Origin: Zygnema cylindricum
Lineage: Eukaryota; Streptophyta; Zygnematophyceae; Zygnematales; Zygnemataceae
Assembly (NCBI GenBank): GCA_037447655.1
Contig: JBBHKE010000722.1
Span: 160,271 to 220,270, forward strand
Direction of reading: 5' to 3'
DNA length: 60,000 bases
Both the position numbers and the translations under genes were made by a program. Positions 21,136 to 34,115 of this stretch are shown piece after piece (the stretch's first letter is position 1; every line of letters begins with the position of its first letter). The notes beneath the pieces are model-generated. The model was not told the origin of the DNA and did no database searches. It worked only from the letters and a program-made list of their open reading frames with translations.

Positions 21136-21966
21136 CCCCCTCTTTGAGACATTTTCTGCTGACTATTAATTGTCCTTGCTAAATATGGCCAACACTTGTG
21201 AGCTGATTAGAAACAACTTTTTTATCTCGAGGAACTGCCTTAGTGAAGTGATCTGTTGCTTGTTGAGCTGAACTAACAAACTGAAACTTTAAAACTTTCA
21301 TTTCAACTTGTTCTCTCACAAATTGTGTTGAATGTCTATATGTTTTGCCGTTGCATGATAAATTAGACTATTCATTAAAGCAATGCTACTCTGATTATTT
21401 GTGAGAATCATAGTCTCCTCTATAGGTTCAAACCCTATCTCAAATTAAAAATCCTGCTTAAGTAGCCCCCACAAATTCGGCCTCCGTGTTGGATAACGCC
21501 ACAAAAGATTAACGTTTTGAAATCCAACTTATAGGTCCTCTTGAACAAGTGAAAATCCAGCCGGTAGTGCTCCTCCTTGTGTCGAGGTCGCCTCCTCAAT
21601 CCGCGTCAACATAGCTAGAAAAATTAATGTGTTCAGTGTTCTTCAAGAATTTGAGGCAGTAAGTTACTGTCTTTTTTACATAACGTAAAATGCGTTTAAC
21701 AACATACAAATGCTCTAGACCTGGGTTTTGCATGAATTGACTAACAATGACTACAACTGCAGCTAATTCAACGCGTGTGCCAACCATTACGTACATCAAG
21801 CTACCCACTACCTCTTTGTAAGGGACTCGCCTCATCTTTTCTATTTCAAACTCTGACTTAAGACCCATTTCTTTCTTAAGCTTTTGACTCGAGTCTAAAG
21901 GTGTTGATATGGAATAATAGTCTTTGATACCAAACCGTTTTAAAACTTCTTTTGCATATCTCTGTT
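21136..21966 (-). pseudogene. pol: Copia RT/RNase H remnant of U
   Basis: The minus strand shows a degenerate Copia pol end: GSLMYVMVGTRVELAA (normally TRPDIA), HLYVVKRILRYVKKT, then, after stops, RRSTTGW, VALSNTEAEF, DHFTKAVPRDK. These match the RNase H block with the acidic Glu of T-E-A-E. Several stops (for example after SSYVDAD) make it non-functional. The fragment is cut at 21966 where V1 begins in the opposite orientation. It differs enough from V, W and Z to be another family. Confidence 0.75.
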
Positions 21967-24900
21967 AATTCATGGAAACCAGCTGTAGCATTTACGACTC
22001 AGTTTCAGAGGGAAAGTAGATATCAAGGGAATCAGTTTAATCCTCAGTTTGAGAAATGTGTTTATTGCTATACTGATGGTCACTCCTTCAAAGCTTGTCC
22101 TTTGTATATAAAAGCTCTTGAAACAGGTACCTTTCGGAAAGGATGGAGACACCACGGACCTCCCATTTCCCAAAAACCTCCGAATAAAACTCTTGCATTT
22201 TCAGCGAAGGATACGGAATTGAAGAAGAAAACGACCGAGGAAACGACACCTGATGTGATCAGTTTTCGAAAAACTGATGACAAAGAGTTCTTCGCTCTTG
22301 CCAAACTTGACATGATCGAAGGAGAAAAGGACCTCGGATGGATAATGGATTTCGGCAGCTCTTCACACATGTGCTGAACAAGTCTTGGTTTAAGGAGATG
22401 TCTTCTATTCCTTTATGTCAGATCTTTTATGCTTGTGGCTATGCCGTTGAATCAAATGCCAAAGGAAACATAGATCTGGATTGTGTGATAGATGGAAAGG
22501 TTGTTAAGAGAACTTTGTGTGATGTCTTGTATGTTCCAAAGTTCAAGAAAATTATGTTTTCTACGTCTGTAGCTGAAAGCAAAGGCTTTGAGGTTCTCCA
22601 GAAAAATGGCAAGAAAATAGTGAGCAAGAATGGAAGAGTAGCTCTAGTAGGAACTAGAGGCCCAAACTTTTTGTACCGCATGGACCTGGCTAATAAAATT
22701 GATTTTGCGTACTCTTATGTCTTATGTGATAATGTTTTGTGGCATAAAAGACTTGTTCATATTCATCATGAGAGACTTACTAAGATGATAAACCATAATA
22801 TGATAGAGGGAGTCAAGCTTGGTCAAAAAGAGTCCCATGTTTGTGATGGTTGTGCTCTCGGAAAGCTTCACAAGCTTCCTCTACCACAAGTTTCTGATCA
22901 TCGAGCCACAGATCTCCTTGGTATTATTCACTCTGATGTCTTCGGCCCTTCCAAAGTTCCCTCTCTTGGTGGCAGCCGCTTCTTTGTCACCTTTACAGAC
23001 GATTACTCCCGATATAGTCGCCTATACTTCATGAAGGAGAAGGGAGAAGTCTTCACTCACTTTAAGCACTACAAAATCTGGGCGGAGAAACTTCACGGCA
23101 AATCTATTCTTGCTTTGCGAACGGATAATGGTGGAGAGTATGTATCTCATGCATTTGCTGATTTTTTGAAAGAGAATGGCATCTCTCGTGAATTTACTGC
23201 TCCGTACACACCGGAACAAAATGGTGTTGCCGAGAGACTTAATCGGACTTTGACTGAATGTGCTCGATCTATGATGGCCGATAAAGGTGTGGATCCAAAG
23301 TTTTGGGGGGAAGCTTTTCATTGTGCTTCCTACATCAGAAATAGAGTGGAAACCCGGGCTGTTAGGGGTAAGACACCTTATGAAGTTTGGACAGGCAAAA
23401 AGCCAAATGTTAGTCATTTTAGAGTTTTTGGTAGCAAATGTTTTATCTTGGATAATCTTCCTAATTGGAAGCTTAGTCCAAAATCTGTACCTGGCGTCTT
23501 TTTAGGCTATGATGATGAATCTGCAGGTTATAGAGTGTATAATCCTCAGAGAGGATGTCTTCAAACAGCCAGGAATATTCAGATTAAAGAAGAAAGTCAA
23601 TCTGTTGACGTTTTTAGCATGGATGCAGCTGAAAGGAAAGAGAAAATACAAGAGTATATCATTCTTGAGCAGGTACCTTTTACTCCATCCTCTTCTACTT
23701 CTTCTACCTCTCTCCCAAATGCCTCTGGGCCGTCTAATACTCTTTCTGGAGCTGCTCCTTCTGTCGATGCTCCTCCGAATACACGCCTTGTGCGGCAATC
23801 TAAGGAACCAACCGTTCCCGCGTCAGATTTTCCGGGGGGAAGAAGGCAAAGCAGCCGCCTTCGAGGCGACCAAGTTGAGAGTGCTTTTCCTGCAAGCACA
23901 AGGGAGCCGCTTACTATTCATGAAGCTTTTTCTGTTCCTGAAAAGGATCATTGGATCTCGACTGCGAATGAAGAGATAAAGTCAATTATGGAAGCCCAAA
24001 CTTGGGAACTTCTGGAGCTCCCACTGAACCGGAAAGCTATCGGTTGTAAGTGGGTCTTCAAATTAAAATTGAATCCTGATAATACAATTGAAAGATATAA
24101 AGCTAGACTGGTTGCTAAGGGATTTAGCCAAAAGGAGGGAATTGACTATGAAGAGACTTTCTCTCATGTGGTTCGCTTTCCTATTGTTAGAGTTTTGCTA
24201 TCTCTTGCTACAATAGAGGATATATAAGTGCATCAGATGGATGTTAAGACGACTTTCTTGCATGGTGATTTGGAGGAAGTAATTTATATGAAGCAGCCTG
24301 AGATGTAGGCAGAAAAAGGGAAAAAAAATCTGGTTTGTAAACTGTTGAAGTCCCTATATGGTCTGAAAAAGGCTTCGAGACAATGGAACCTAAAATTAGA
24401 TTTGTTTTTAACAAATCTTGGCTTTACCAGGATCAGTTCAGATCACTCAGTCTATGTAATGCAAGGTGAGGATGGAGTGATTTATGTGGCAGTATATGTA
24501 GATGATTTGATGTTGATAGGCAAATCTATCAATGAAATCAATAAAATAAAACCAGATCTGAATTCTCAGTTTGAAATGAAAGATTTGGGTGAGGCTAAAT
24601 ATATTCTAGGAATTCATGTAGAAACAGATAGGAAACAAATAATTATTTATTTAACTTAGAAAGAAGGAATCTGGAACATGCTAGAAATTTTTGGCATGTC
24701 AGAAGCAAAGGGGAGTGCCATCCTTATGGAATTCAGGCAAAAGTTGGAGGGTACGGACACGGATGGTGGTGTTTTGGATGATGATTTTTTGGATTCAGGG
24801 GAGGCAGATTCTATTTTCTCCATTCCTTACAAGCAGACTGTCAAAAAGCCTCATCTATTTCATGAACTGTACTTATCTTGACATCGCAGCCGCAATTGGA

Positions 24901-25481
24901 GCCTTGAACCGAAGCCTGCAAAATCCGTGGAATTCGACTATGAGGCAGCAAAGAGAGTTCTGCGCTTTCTTGCAGGAACTCAAAATCTTAGACTCTCTCT
25001 CGGTGGAGAGGAAGTCAAAATTCATATATGGAGCGATGCGAGCTACGGAGATATGCCCTGCAGACGCTCCACCACCGGATACATTTTGAAGATCGGAAGT
25101 GGAACTTGCTATTGGAGCAGCAAAGTTCAAAAGGTAACAGCTCAGTCTACCATGGAGGCTGAGTATATGGCTGCCAGCTCGGCAGTTAAGGAGTTACTTT
25201 GGGTAAAGTCTCTTCTCTAAGAGCTTCTCTTTATGCAATCTGGACCATAGATAGTGTTGTGTGACAATCAGGCAGCAATTGCTTTTGCATCTAATCCCAG
25301 TCATCACTTTAAGAGTAAACACATTGATATCAAGCTACATTTTGTAATAGAAACGGTGATGGGAAAAGTCCTTAAGTTGAGTTATTTACTGGATGAGCAA
25401 ATGGTGGCTGATTTGATGACAAAACCCTTACCTGCTCCCAAATTGAAGTTCTGTAGAGAGGCATGTGCACTGAGTGACTAG
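21967..25481 (+). pseudogene. pol: Copia gag-pol V1, 5'-truncated and frameshifted
   Basis: The copy starts in the middle of gag (KPAVAFT, equivalent to about 26911 in V2). In order: zinc knuckle CVYCYTDGHSFKAC, protease site with DFGSSSHMC (consensus DSGASSHM), GAG-pre-integrase with HKRLVHIHHERL and CDGCALGK, integrase core (HSDVFGP, DNGGEY, PEQNGVAERLNRT), then RT (YVDDLMLIG) and RNase H (DASYGD, TMEAEYMA, DNQAAI). The longest open frame is 22338-24227. Disruptions: a one-base deletion near 22374, TAA at 24225-24227, TAG at 24306-24308 and 24657-24659, a frameshift near 24870, and TAA near 25218. It is the upstream member of a tandem pair with V2. Confidence 0.88.
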
Positions 25482-25504
25482 TAGAGTCTAAAGCTTTAGG
25501 GGAT

Positions 25505-26290
25505 TGTTGTTTTTAGAAAGCTTTAGTCCTCTCTATGCCTCATCTGTGAGGGAGAGAGAGCTATTCACGACTTAAGCTATTTTTGGTTGAAGTCGGTTCA
25601 GTGGTTACCAAAATTAGTGTGACAGTGAAGTTGGGAGTTCACGGTTCATTTACACTTGGGACACGCGTCGTTACTTGAGAGAAATGCGTGAGTATGTCCC
25701 CCGTGGATGTAAAGAAATTCGGCAGGACCACGGGACTTCGTGAAGTCAGTTCTACGGTGCCAAATCCTCTAATCGGACGGCTGATAGCCGCCGCCAACAA
25801 ATACTGACGAGGCGTGACTAGATCACTATCACTTTACGTTGTCTGAACTTTAGTGTAAATATTTGGTAGAATATAATTTTTTTCTGTAGTGAATTAGTTG
25901 TTTGGTGTTGAGAATGTGGTTTATGACATACCTTCAGTACACAGGTATACTCACAGTATTTGTTGTGTTAGAATGTTATATGTACGGTTGGAATGCCTCC
26001 GTACAGATTAGTGTAGTTTCGGTGTCTAGAAGTAGGAATTAGTGAATTTGATTCATTAGGAACAAATGATATGAAAACTGTACTCTCAGTTTTATGTAAT
26101 TTCATTTCAGAATATCTCACAATTCTTTTAAAGAAATTCATTGAAATTTTATTTGTGTGTTCCTCTGTATGTTATCTACAATGTGTTAATTTTTCAGGAC
26201 CATTCGATCATTCATATGAAAGTTATAGTCTGTCAAAGTTGTTATTTAGCCATCGGTATTTGTGGAAGCTTCCTCTTTTGATTTGTTCTA
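25505..26290 (+). repeat. LTR shared by V1 (3') and V2 (5')
   Basis: It begins with TGTTG after the V1 polypurine tract CTTTAGGGGA and is closely similar to the LTR at 30440. The right edge is uncertain: similarity between the two copies continues into the gag start, because each LTR is followed by a gag sequence. I found no tRNA-Met primer-binding site of either usual type, so 26290 is only the upper limit. Confidence 0.7.
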
Positions 26291-26292
26291 CG

Positions 26293-29200
26293 ATGACTAC
26301 TGCTGCATCTTTTTCATCTTCAGTACCAGCAGTTATCTCAAAACAACAGGTCACGAGCCCGCCTTCACGAATTCCGGTCTTTGATGGACGGGAATATTTG
26401 TATTGGACAGATTTGGTTAAGTCTTACTTCAAGCAAGTGAAACTTATTGATGTGTTAAATGGATCACTAGCAAAATCTGATGTCAGTTTTGATCAAAAAA
26501 ATGACCACGCTTTGCATTTAGCAAAGCTTATGATATCAAAAGAATTGCATATGACATATATTAATGTTACAAAGGCATCAGAATTGTGGGATGCATTGAA
26601 ATCTTCTTATGTTAAAGCTAGTGATCAGCATGAGATTATAACTGCTGGTCAAATCTATGAGTATAAGTACACAGGTGGTAGCATGGTGGAATACACTAAT
26701 CGGTTTCGAATGTTACTGTCAGAAAATGCATGTTCTGGGGGGACTTTCTCCCCTTATCATTAGGCCATGATTCTCCTAAAGGGGCTCACTAATGAATATA
26801 AAGGAGCCTCAGATGAAAAGAAAAAATTGTCTAAACCTCTTTGGAATTTGCAAACAGCTACAGAGTTTATCTTGGAAAAAGAGGCTACTCAGATAGTTTT
26901 AGGATTCGGAAAACCAGCTGTAGCATTTACGGCTCAGTTTCAGAGGGAAAGTAGATATCAAGGGAATCAGTTTAATCCTTAGTTTGAGAAATGTGTTTAT
27001 TGCTATAGTGATGGTCACTCCTTCAGAGCTTGTCTTTTGTATATAAAAGCTCTTGAAATAGGTACCTTTCGGAAAGGATGGAGACACCACGGACCTCCCA
27101 TTTTCCAAAAACCTCCGAATAAAACTGTTGCATTTTCAGCTGAGGATACGGAATTGAAGAATAAAACGACCGAGGAAACGACACCTGATGTGATCAGTTT
27201 TCGAAAAACTGATGACAAAGAGTTGTTCGCTCTTGCCAAACTCAACATGATGGAAGGAGAAGAGGACCTCGGATGGATAATGGATTTCGCCAGCTCTTCA
27301 CACATGTGCTGGAACAAGTCTTGGTTTAAGGAGATGTCTTCTATTCCTTTATGTCAGATCTTTTATGGTTGTGGCTATGCCGTTGAATCAAATGCTAAAG
27401 GAAATATAGATCTGGATTATGTGATAGATGGAAAGGTTGTTAAGAGAACTTTGTATGATGTCTTGTATGATCCAAAGTTCAAGAAAAATTTGTTTTCTAC
27501 GTTTGTAGCTGAAAGCAAAGGCTTTAAGGTTCTCCAGAAAAATGGCAAAAAAATAGTGAGCAAGAATGGAAGAGTAGCTCTAGTAGGAACTAGAGGCCCG
27601 AATTTTTTGTACCGCATGGACCTGGCTAACAAAAAATGATTTTGCGTACTCTAGTATCCTATGTGATTATGTTTTGTGGCATAAAAGACTTAGTCATCTT
27701 CATCATGAGAGACTTACTAAGATGATAAAGTATGACATGATAGAGGGAGTCAAGCTTGGTTAACAAGAGTCTTTTGTGTGTGATGGTTGTGCTCACGGAA
27801 AGTTTCACAAGCTTCCCATATCACAAGTTTCTAATCACCGAGCCACAAATGTTCTTGGTATTATTCACTCTGATGTTTTCGGCCCTTCAAAAGTTCCCTC
27901 TCTGGGTGGCAGCCGCTGCTTTGTCACCTTTACAGACGATTACTCCCGGTATAGTCGCATATACTTCATGAAGGAGAATAGAGAAGTCTTCACTCACTTT
28001 AAGCACTACAAAATCTGGGCGGAGAAACTTCACGGCAAATCTATTCTTGCTTTGCGGGCGGATAATGGTGGAGAGTATGTATCTCATGTCTTTGCTGATT
28101 TTTTGAAAGAAAATGGCATCTCACGTGAATTTACTGCTCCGTACACATTGGAACTAAATGGTGTTGCCGAGAGACTTAATTGGACTTTGACTGAATGTGT
28201 TCGATCTATGATGGCCGATAAAAGTGTGGATCGAAAGTTTTGGGGGGAAGCTTTTCATTGTGCTTCCTACATCAGAAATAGAGTGGAAACCCGGGCTGTT
28301 AGGGGTAAGACACCTTATGAAGTTTGGACAGGCAAAAAGCCAAATGTTAGTCATTTTAGAGTATTTGGTAGCAATTGTTTTTTCTTGTATAATCTTCCTA
28401 ATTGGAAGCTTAGTCCAAAATCGGTACCTGGTGTCTTTTCAGGCTATGATGATGAATCTACAAGTTATAGAGTGTATAATCCTCAGAGAGGATGCCTTCA
28501 AACAGCCAGGAATATTTAGATTAAAGAAGAAATTCAATCTGTTGACATTTTTAGCATGGATGCAGCTGAAAAAAATGAGAAAATACAAGAGTATATCATT
28601 CTTGAGCAAGTACCTTTTACTCAATCCTCTTCTACTTCTTCTACCTCTCTTCGAAATGCCTCTGGGCCGTCTAATACACCTTCTGGAGCTGCTCCTTCTA
28701 TCGTTGCTCCTCCCAATACACGCCTTGTGCGGCAATCTAGGGAACCAACAGTTCCCGCGTCAGATTTTCCGGGGGGAAGAAGACAAAGCAGCCGCCTTCG
28801 AGGCGACCAAGTTGAAATGCTTTTTATGCAAGCATAGGGGAGACGCTTACTATTCATGAAGCTTTTTCCGTTCCCAAAAAGGATCATTCGATCTCGGGTG
28901 CAAATGAAGAGATAAAGTCAATTATGGAAGCCCAAACTTGGGAACTTGTGGAGCTCCCACCGAACCGGAAAGCTATCGGTTGTAAGTGGGTCTTCAAATT
29001 AAAATTCAATCCTGATAATACAATTGAGAGATATAAAGCTAGAGTGGTTGCTAACGGATTTAGCCAAAAGAAGGAATTGACTATGAAGAGACCTTCTCTC
29101 TTGTGGTTCGCTTTCCTACTATTAGAGTTTTGCTATCTCTTGTTGCAATAGAGGATATGGAATTGCATCAGATGGATGTTAAGACGGCTTTCTTGCATGG

Positions 29201-30416
29201 TGATTTGGAGGAAGTAATTTATATCAGGCAGCTAGAGATGTATACAGAAAAAAACAAAGAAAATCTGGTCTGTAAACTGTTGAAGTCCATGTATGGTCTG
29301 AAACAGGCTCCGAGGCAATGGAACCTGAAATTAGATGAGTTTTTAACCAATCTTGGCTTTACCAGGATCAGTTCAGATCACTCAGTCTATGTAATGCAAG
29401 GTGATGATGGAGTGATTTATGTGGCAGTTTATGTAGATGATTTGCTACTGATTAGTAAATCCATCAATGAGATTAATAAAATAAAATCAACTCTGAATTC
29501 CCGGTTTGAAATGAAAGACTTGGGTGAGGCTAAGTATATTCTAGGAATTCAAGTAGAAAGAGACAGGAAACAAAAAATTATTTATTTAACTCAAAAGAAA
29601 GCAATCAACAACATGTTAGAAAAGTTTGGCATGTTACAAGCAAAGGGGAGTGCCACTCCTATGGAATTTAGGCAAAAATTAGAGGAAACAGAAACGGATG
29701 GTGGTATTTTGGTTGATGATTTCTTAGATTCAGGGGAGGCAGATTTTATGTCCTCCATTCCTTACAGGCAGATTGTCAGAAGCATCATTTATTTCATGAA
29801 CTGTACTCGTCCCGACATCGCAGCAGCAGTTGGAGCCTTGAGCCGAAGCCTGCAAAATCTAAGGAAGTCAGACTATGAGGCAGCAAAGAGAGTTCTCCGT
29901 TATCTTGCAGGAACTCGAAATCTTAGACTCTCTCTCGGTGGAGGGGAAGTCAAAATTCATACATGGAGCGATGCGAGCTACGAAGATATGCCTAGCCGAC
30001 GCTCCACCACTGGATACATTTTGAAGATCAAAAGTGGAACGTGCTGCTGGAGCAGCAAACTTCAAAAGGTAACACCTCAATCTACCATGGAGGCTGAGTA
30101 CATGGCTGCCAGCTCGGCAGTTAATGAGTTACTTTGGGTAAAGTCTCTTCTCCAAGAGCTTCTCTTTATGCAATCTGGACATCAGATAGTATGGTGTGAC
30201 AATCAGGCAGCAATTGCTATTGCATCTAATCCCAGTCATCACTTTAAGAGTAAGCACATTGATATCAAGCTACATTTTGTAAGAGAAAAGGTGATGGGAA
30301 AAGTCCTAAAGTTGAGTTATTTACCGGATAAGCAAATGGTGGCTGATATGATGACAAAACCCTTACGTGCTCCCAAATTGAAGTTATGTAGAGAGGCATG
30401 TGGACTGAGTGACTAG
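26293..30416 (+). pseudogene. pol: Copia gag-pol V2, full length but degenerate
   Basis: Gag starts at the ATG at 26293 (MTTAAS...), the UBN2-type Gag core (KASELWDALKSSYV) follows, then the zinc knuckle CVYCYSDGHSFRAC, protease (DFASSSHMC, catalytic Gly lost), GAG-pre-integrase, integrase (HSDVFGP, DNGGEY, and LELNGVAERLNWT where V1 has PEQNG), RT (YVDDLLLIS) and RNase H (DASYED, TMEAEYMA, DNQAAI). RT and RNase H are open without stops from 29103 to 30416. Breaks: TAG at 26761-26763 and about 26980, an extra A near 27635, TAA near 27763, TAG near 28517 and 28835, and shifts near 29080-29100. It cannot make a full polyprotein but could be an RT source if read through. Confidence 0.9.
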
Positions 30417-30439
30417 CAGAGTCTAAAGCTATAGGGGAG

Positions 30440-31227
30440 TGTTCTTTATTGAAAGCTGTATTCCTCTCTATGCCTCAGCTGTGAGGGAGAAAGAGCTATT
30501 CATGACTTAAGCTATTTTTGGTTGAGTTCGGTTCAGTGGTTACCAAAATTAGTGTGACAGTGAAGTTGGGAGTTCACGGTTAATTCACACTTGGGACACG
30601 CGTCGTCACTTGAGAGAAATGTGTGAGTATGTCCTCCGTGGACGTACGAAAATTCGGCAGGACCACGGGACTTCGTGAAGTCAGTTCTACGGTGCCAAAT
30701 CCTCTAGTCAGACGGTTGACAGCCGCCGCCAACAAATACTGATGAGGCGTGACTAGATCACTATCACTTTACATTGTCTGAACTTTGGTGTAAATATTTG
30801 GTAGAATAGAATTTTGTTTGTAGTGAATTAGTTGTTAAGTGTTGAGAATGTGGTTTATGACATACCTTCAGTACACAGGTATACTCATACTATTTGTTGT
30901 GTTAGAATGTTATATGTACGGCTAGAATGCCTCCGTACAGCTTAGTGTAGTTTCGGTGTATAGAAGTAGGACTTAGTGAATTTGATTCATTAGGAACAAA
31001 TGATATGAAAACTGTACACTCTATTTTTTGTAATTTCATTTCTGCATATCTCACAAATCTGTGAGCGGAATTCATTGAAATTTGTGTGTGTGTTCCTTTG
31101 TATGTTATCTACACTGTGGTAAATTTTCATGACCATTAGATCATTTTTCTGAAAGTTATAGTCTGTCAAAGTTGTTGTTCAGCCATCGGTATTTGTGGAA
31201 GCTTCCTCTTTTGTTTTGTTCTACGAT
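30440..31227 (+). repeat. 3' LTR of V2, followed by a third gag start
   Basis: It begins TGTTCTTTATTG after the polypurine tract TATAGGGGAG. It aligns with the LTR at 25505 throughout. The right edge is unresolved because the gag start of a third copy (ATG at 31228) follows. Confidence 0.7.
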
Positions 31228-32826
31228 GACTACTGCTGCATCTTCTTCATCTTCAGTGCCAGCAGTTGTCTCAGAACAACAAAGTGTTCCTTATAATCCG
31301 GAACAAAATGGAGTAGCAAAAAGAGTAAATAGAACTTTAGGAGATATGTCTAGAAGTATGCTAATTGATAAAAGAATAGGATTGCAGTTTTGGGCTGAGT
31401 CTACGAACTATGCTAACTTTATCAAAAATAGAGTGATAACTTCGACAAATAAGGAGGAAACTCCGTATGAAATGTTGACGGGAAGAAAACCAGATTTGTC
31501 TAGTTTGAGAGTGTTTCAAAGTCAAGTCTACAGTTTGTATTCCGATAAGACTAAATGGAAGTTAAAGGGAAGAGGAAAGCCAGGATATCTTGTAGGATAT
31601 GATGAGAGCACAAAAGGATATCGAGTATATGACTTAAAAAAAAATATATCATTTTGGTAAAACATATAGTGGTGATGAATGAAGTAAAGTCTATTGATCT
31701 ATGCAAATATAACAAATAAGTCAAAATCAGATTTGAATTGGGTCAGTATTTTGACTTTGACTTGGGAAATGAAGAGAAGGAAGACGGGGAGAAGGAAAAA
31801 TATCCATATGTGCCAAAGGAGAAGGACGAAAAGACAATATCTGTGGGAACACCACAATACGAAGTGGAAACCGACGAGGAACTTGATCAAACACTGGAAT
31901 TGGAAGATAGAGGAGATGAAAATCTTCCTCAACGAAACCCGAGGATGTCTTCCATACCGGCGTCAGATTTTGAAGGAGGAAAAAAAAGTAGTAAACGACT
32001 TCACGAAAGACATGTAAATAATAAACTCACAAAGATGTCTCACCCAGAAGAACCTTAAACATACTTAGAGGCCATAAATACCCCAAAAAGCAGTCGGTGG
32101 ATCACTGCCATCAATGAAGAAATGGCCTCTATCATAGAAGCCAATACATGGGAGTTGGTAGATTAACCAGCGGACAGAAAACCGATTGGATGTAAGTGGG
32201 TTTTTAAGTTTAAACTAAACCCAAATAATATCATTGAAAGATATAAGGCTAGGTTGGTTGCTAAAGGTTATACTCAAAAAGAATGAATAGACTATGAAGA
32301 AACCTTTGCACCCGTAGTCAAATTCAATTCTGTGAGAATCCTCTTAAGTTTAGCCGCAGCTGAGGATATGGAAATACAATAGATAGATATTAAGACAACC
32401 TTCTTACACGGAGAGTTGGAAGAAAAAATCTACATGAGGCAACTAGAAGGATTCGTGGAAAGTGGAGAAGAAAGCAAGGTGTGCAAACTGATAAAATCAC
32501 TTTATGGCCTTAAGCAAGCTCCGCGGCAATGGAACCTAAAATTGGACGAATTCTTGACAGGTTTGGGATACATTAGAATTAGTTCAGATCACTCCATATA
32601 TATATTTCAGGATGAAAATGGAGTGATATTTATTGCTATTTATGTAGATGATTTGTTAGTCTTAGAAAAGTCGTTAGATAAAATTAACAAACTTAAACAG
32701 GATCTGAAAAGTCAGTTTGACATGAAAGATCTCGGCGAAGCAAAATACATTTTGGGGATTCAAATGGAGAGGGATAGAGGGAATAGAATTATAAGACTCA
32801 CTCAGAAATAAGATGTAAGCAATATG
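31228..32826 (+). pseudogene. pol: Chimera: V gag stub joined to Copia W integrase and RT
   Basis: The V gag start (MTTAASSSSSVPAVVSEQQ, 31228-31283) runs without a stop into the integrase of element W (SVPYNPEQNGVAKRVNRT, ending near 31660). W then continues with a degenerate linker, SIPASDFEGGKKS near 31951, the RT start (RKPIGCKWVF) and RT to YVDDLLVLEKSL and LTQK. Stops occur near 32056, 32164, 32284, 32380 and 32809. W is cut at 32826 inside RT by element Y and resumes at 40886; ATATG is duplicated at the two edges. W is closer to Z than to V in sequence (GRKPDLSSLRVF versus GRKLDISHLKVF). Confidence 0.82.
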
Positions 32827-33048
32827 TGTTGTTCTTAGGTCTAAAATAGACTGCAGAAGCCACCCAAACTATCATGCAAAAAGGTAAACAAAGCTAAGCC
32901 TATGAACAATCATATTGAAATGTGCACCCTCCCAATGCGTACACAGACGCATTAAACAACAATTAGGGATCCGTGAAAATCACAACTCACCCTAAGACAA
33001 TACGTAGACAGACGCAACAAAATGCATACACAGATGCATTAACCAAGC

Positions 33049-34115
33049 TGAAACTCTAAGACCTCCATAAGTCCTCAGAGTGGACAGCTTCTAAGAAGCC
33101 TGTAGGATAACCCTGACCCATTTGTGTTTCACCAAGAACAACTGCCACCCTGGCAAACAAAAACTCTAATCAACTTCACCCGTGTGAAGGCAAGACTCCC
33201 CTGAGTGGATAGCAAAAAGAATCTCTGAATTTGCTCCCCTGAGCAGTAAGTTATTGAGGGTTAAAGTTGACCTTTTATACAGAAGCTCTCAGGGAGAGAG
33301 GGTCCTATCTCCTAATTTTTCTAAGTCTTATCTCTCTCACAGAATCTATCTACTAATGTACGGAGCCAATGAGAGTACACTTCCGTACACAAAAGTACAG
33401 CTGTCGGTGTACTTTCTATACAGACATTGTACGACATGGCCTTAATATCGACACATGTCATATCTGGATTCGGTGCAGTAATCTCCGGAGATACCACGAT
33501 CCAATGTAATTTCGCCACGTGTCATCCGATGTGGCGATGACCACAAACCGTTGAAATTCTCTTCCGCGATCTCTGCGTTAATTCCGGCCGTCGGATTAAA
33601 TTCACATTAAATTGTAGCCGTAATAAATACATGCGCGGTATTTGTTTTGCTAAAGAAATAAATGCGCGGTATTCGTTTCTCATCCGTACTGTAATCCATA
33701 CTTTTACATTACTAGATTTATGTCTCCCGTAAAACTGTTTCAGTTAAATGAACTATCCTACGTATAAATGTTGAAGTAATTTTCAAACCCTATAATACGT
33801 AACACTATGTCTAGATTTAACGGTTAAGGCTTCCGGCTACCGGCAGCCTACCGTCCGGCAGGTACCGGGATCAAATCCTAGAGTAAACACATACTTTTTT
33901 AGTAAATAACCCAACGGTAAATAAACTAATATATATATTTCCCGTAAACCTCAGGATAGCCTAGGTAGCCATGGCTCTAACTTCCTCTCCAACTTCTTAG
34001 TGACTCCGACAAGTTTGAGAGTTCAATAGAGAAGTTAGAGGTAGACTGCCTCGGCTTCTTTCTGTATTTCTATTTAGATCTAGAAAATACTTTAAACAGA
34101 CCATTAATTTCTACA
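33049..34115 (-). repeat. 3' LTR of Z
   Basis: 1067 bp, the same length as the other LTR at 38541-39607 and highly similar. On the minus strand it begins TGTAGAAATTAATGG and ends GAGTTTCA. CAAGC lies on both sides (33044-33048 and 34116-34120). A TATA box is visible as CCTTTTATA on the plus strand near 33270. The tRNA-like module is at 33820-33877 (A box CGGTTAAGGC, B box GATCAAATC), antisense to Z. Confidence 0.85.

Larger units (their letters stand above)
15629..21966 (-). mobile_element. Copia element U, LTR and 3' pol end, split by nested insertions
   Basis: Read on the minus strand, a degenerate Copia RNase H end (21966 to 21136) is followed by the polypurine tract AAAGAGGGGG. The LTR then starts at 21135 as TGTTAAAATTC and ends at 15629 as the complement of TGTTGAGATTC, so the ends are short inverted TG..CA repeats. 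The LTR is split by element T (16594-20883, with TGACA on both sides) and by a 633-bp inverted-repeat element (15871-16503). Removing these leaves an LTR of about 0.55 kb. The 5' side is cut where V1 begins (21967), so the target duplication cannot be checked. The 3' boundary at 15629 is inferred from the terminal inverted repeat. Confidence 0.6.

Noticed and set aside
23502-23899. Arg/Ser-rich minus-strand frames over V1
   Set aside because: Antisense shadows of the Copia polyprotein.
26761-26763. TAG in V2 gag as a programmed readthrough site
   Set aside because: V2 has many other stops and frameshifts, so decay is the simpler explanation.
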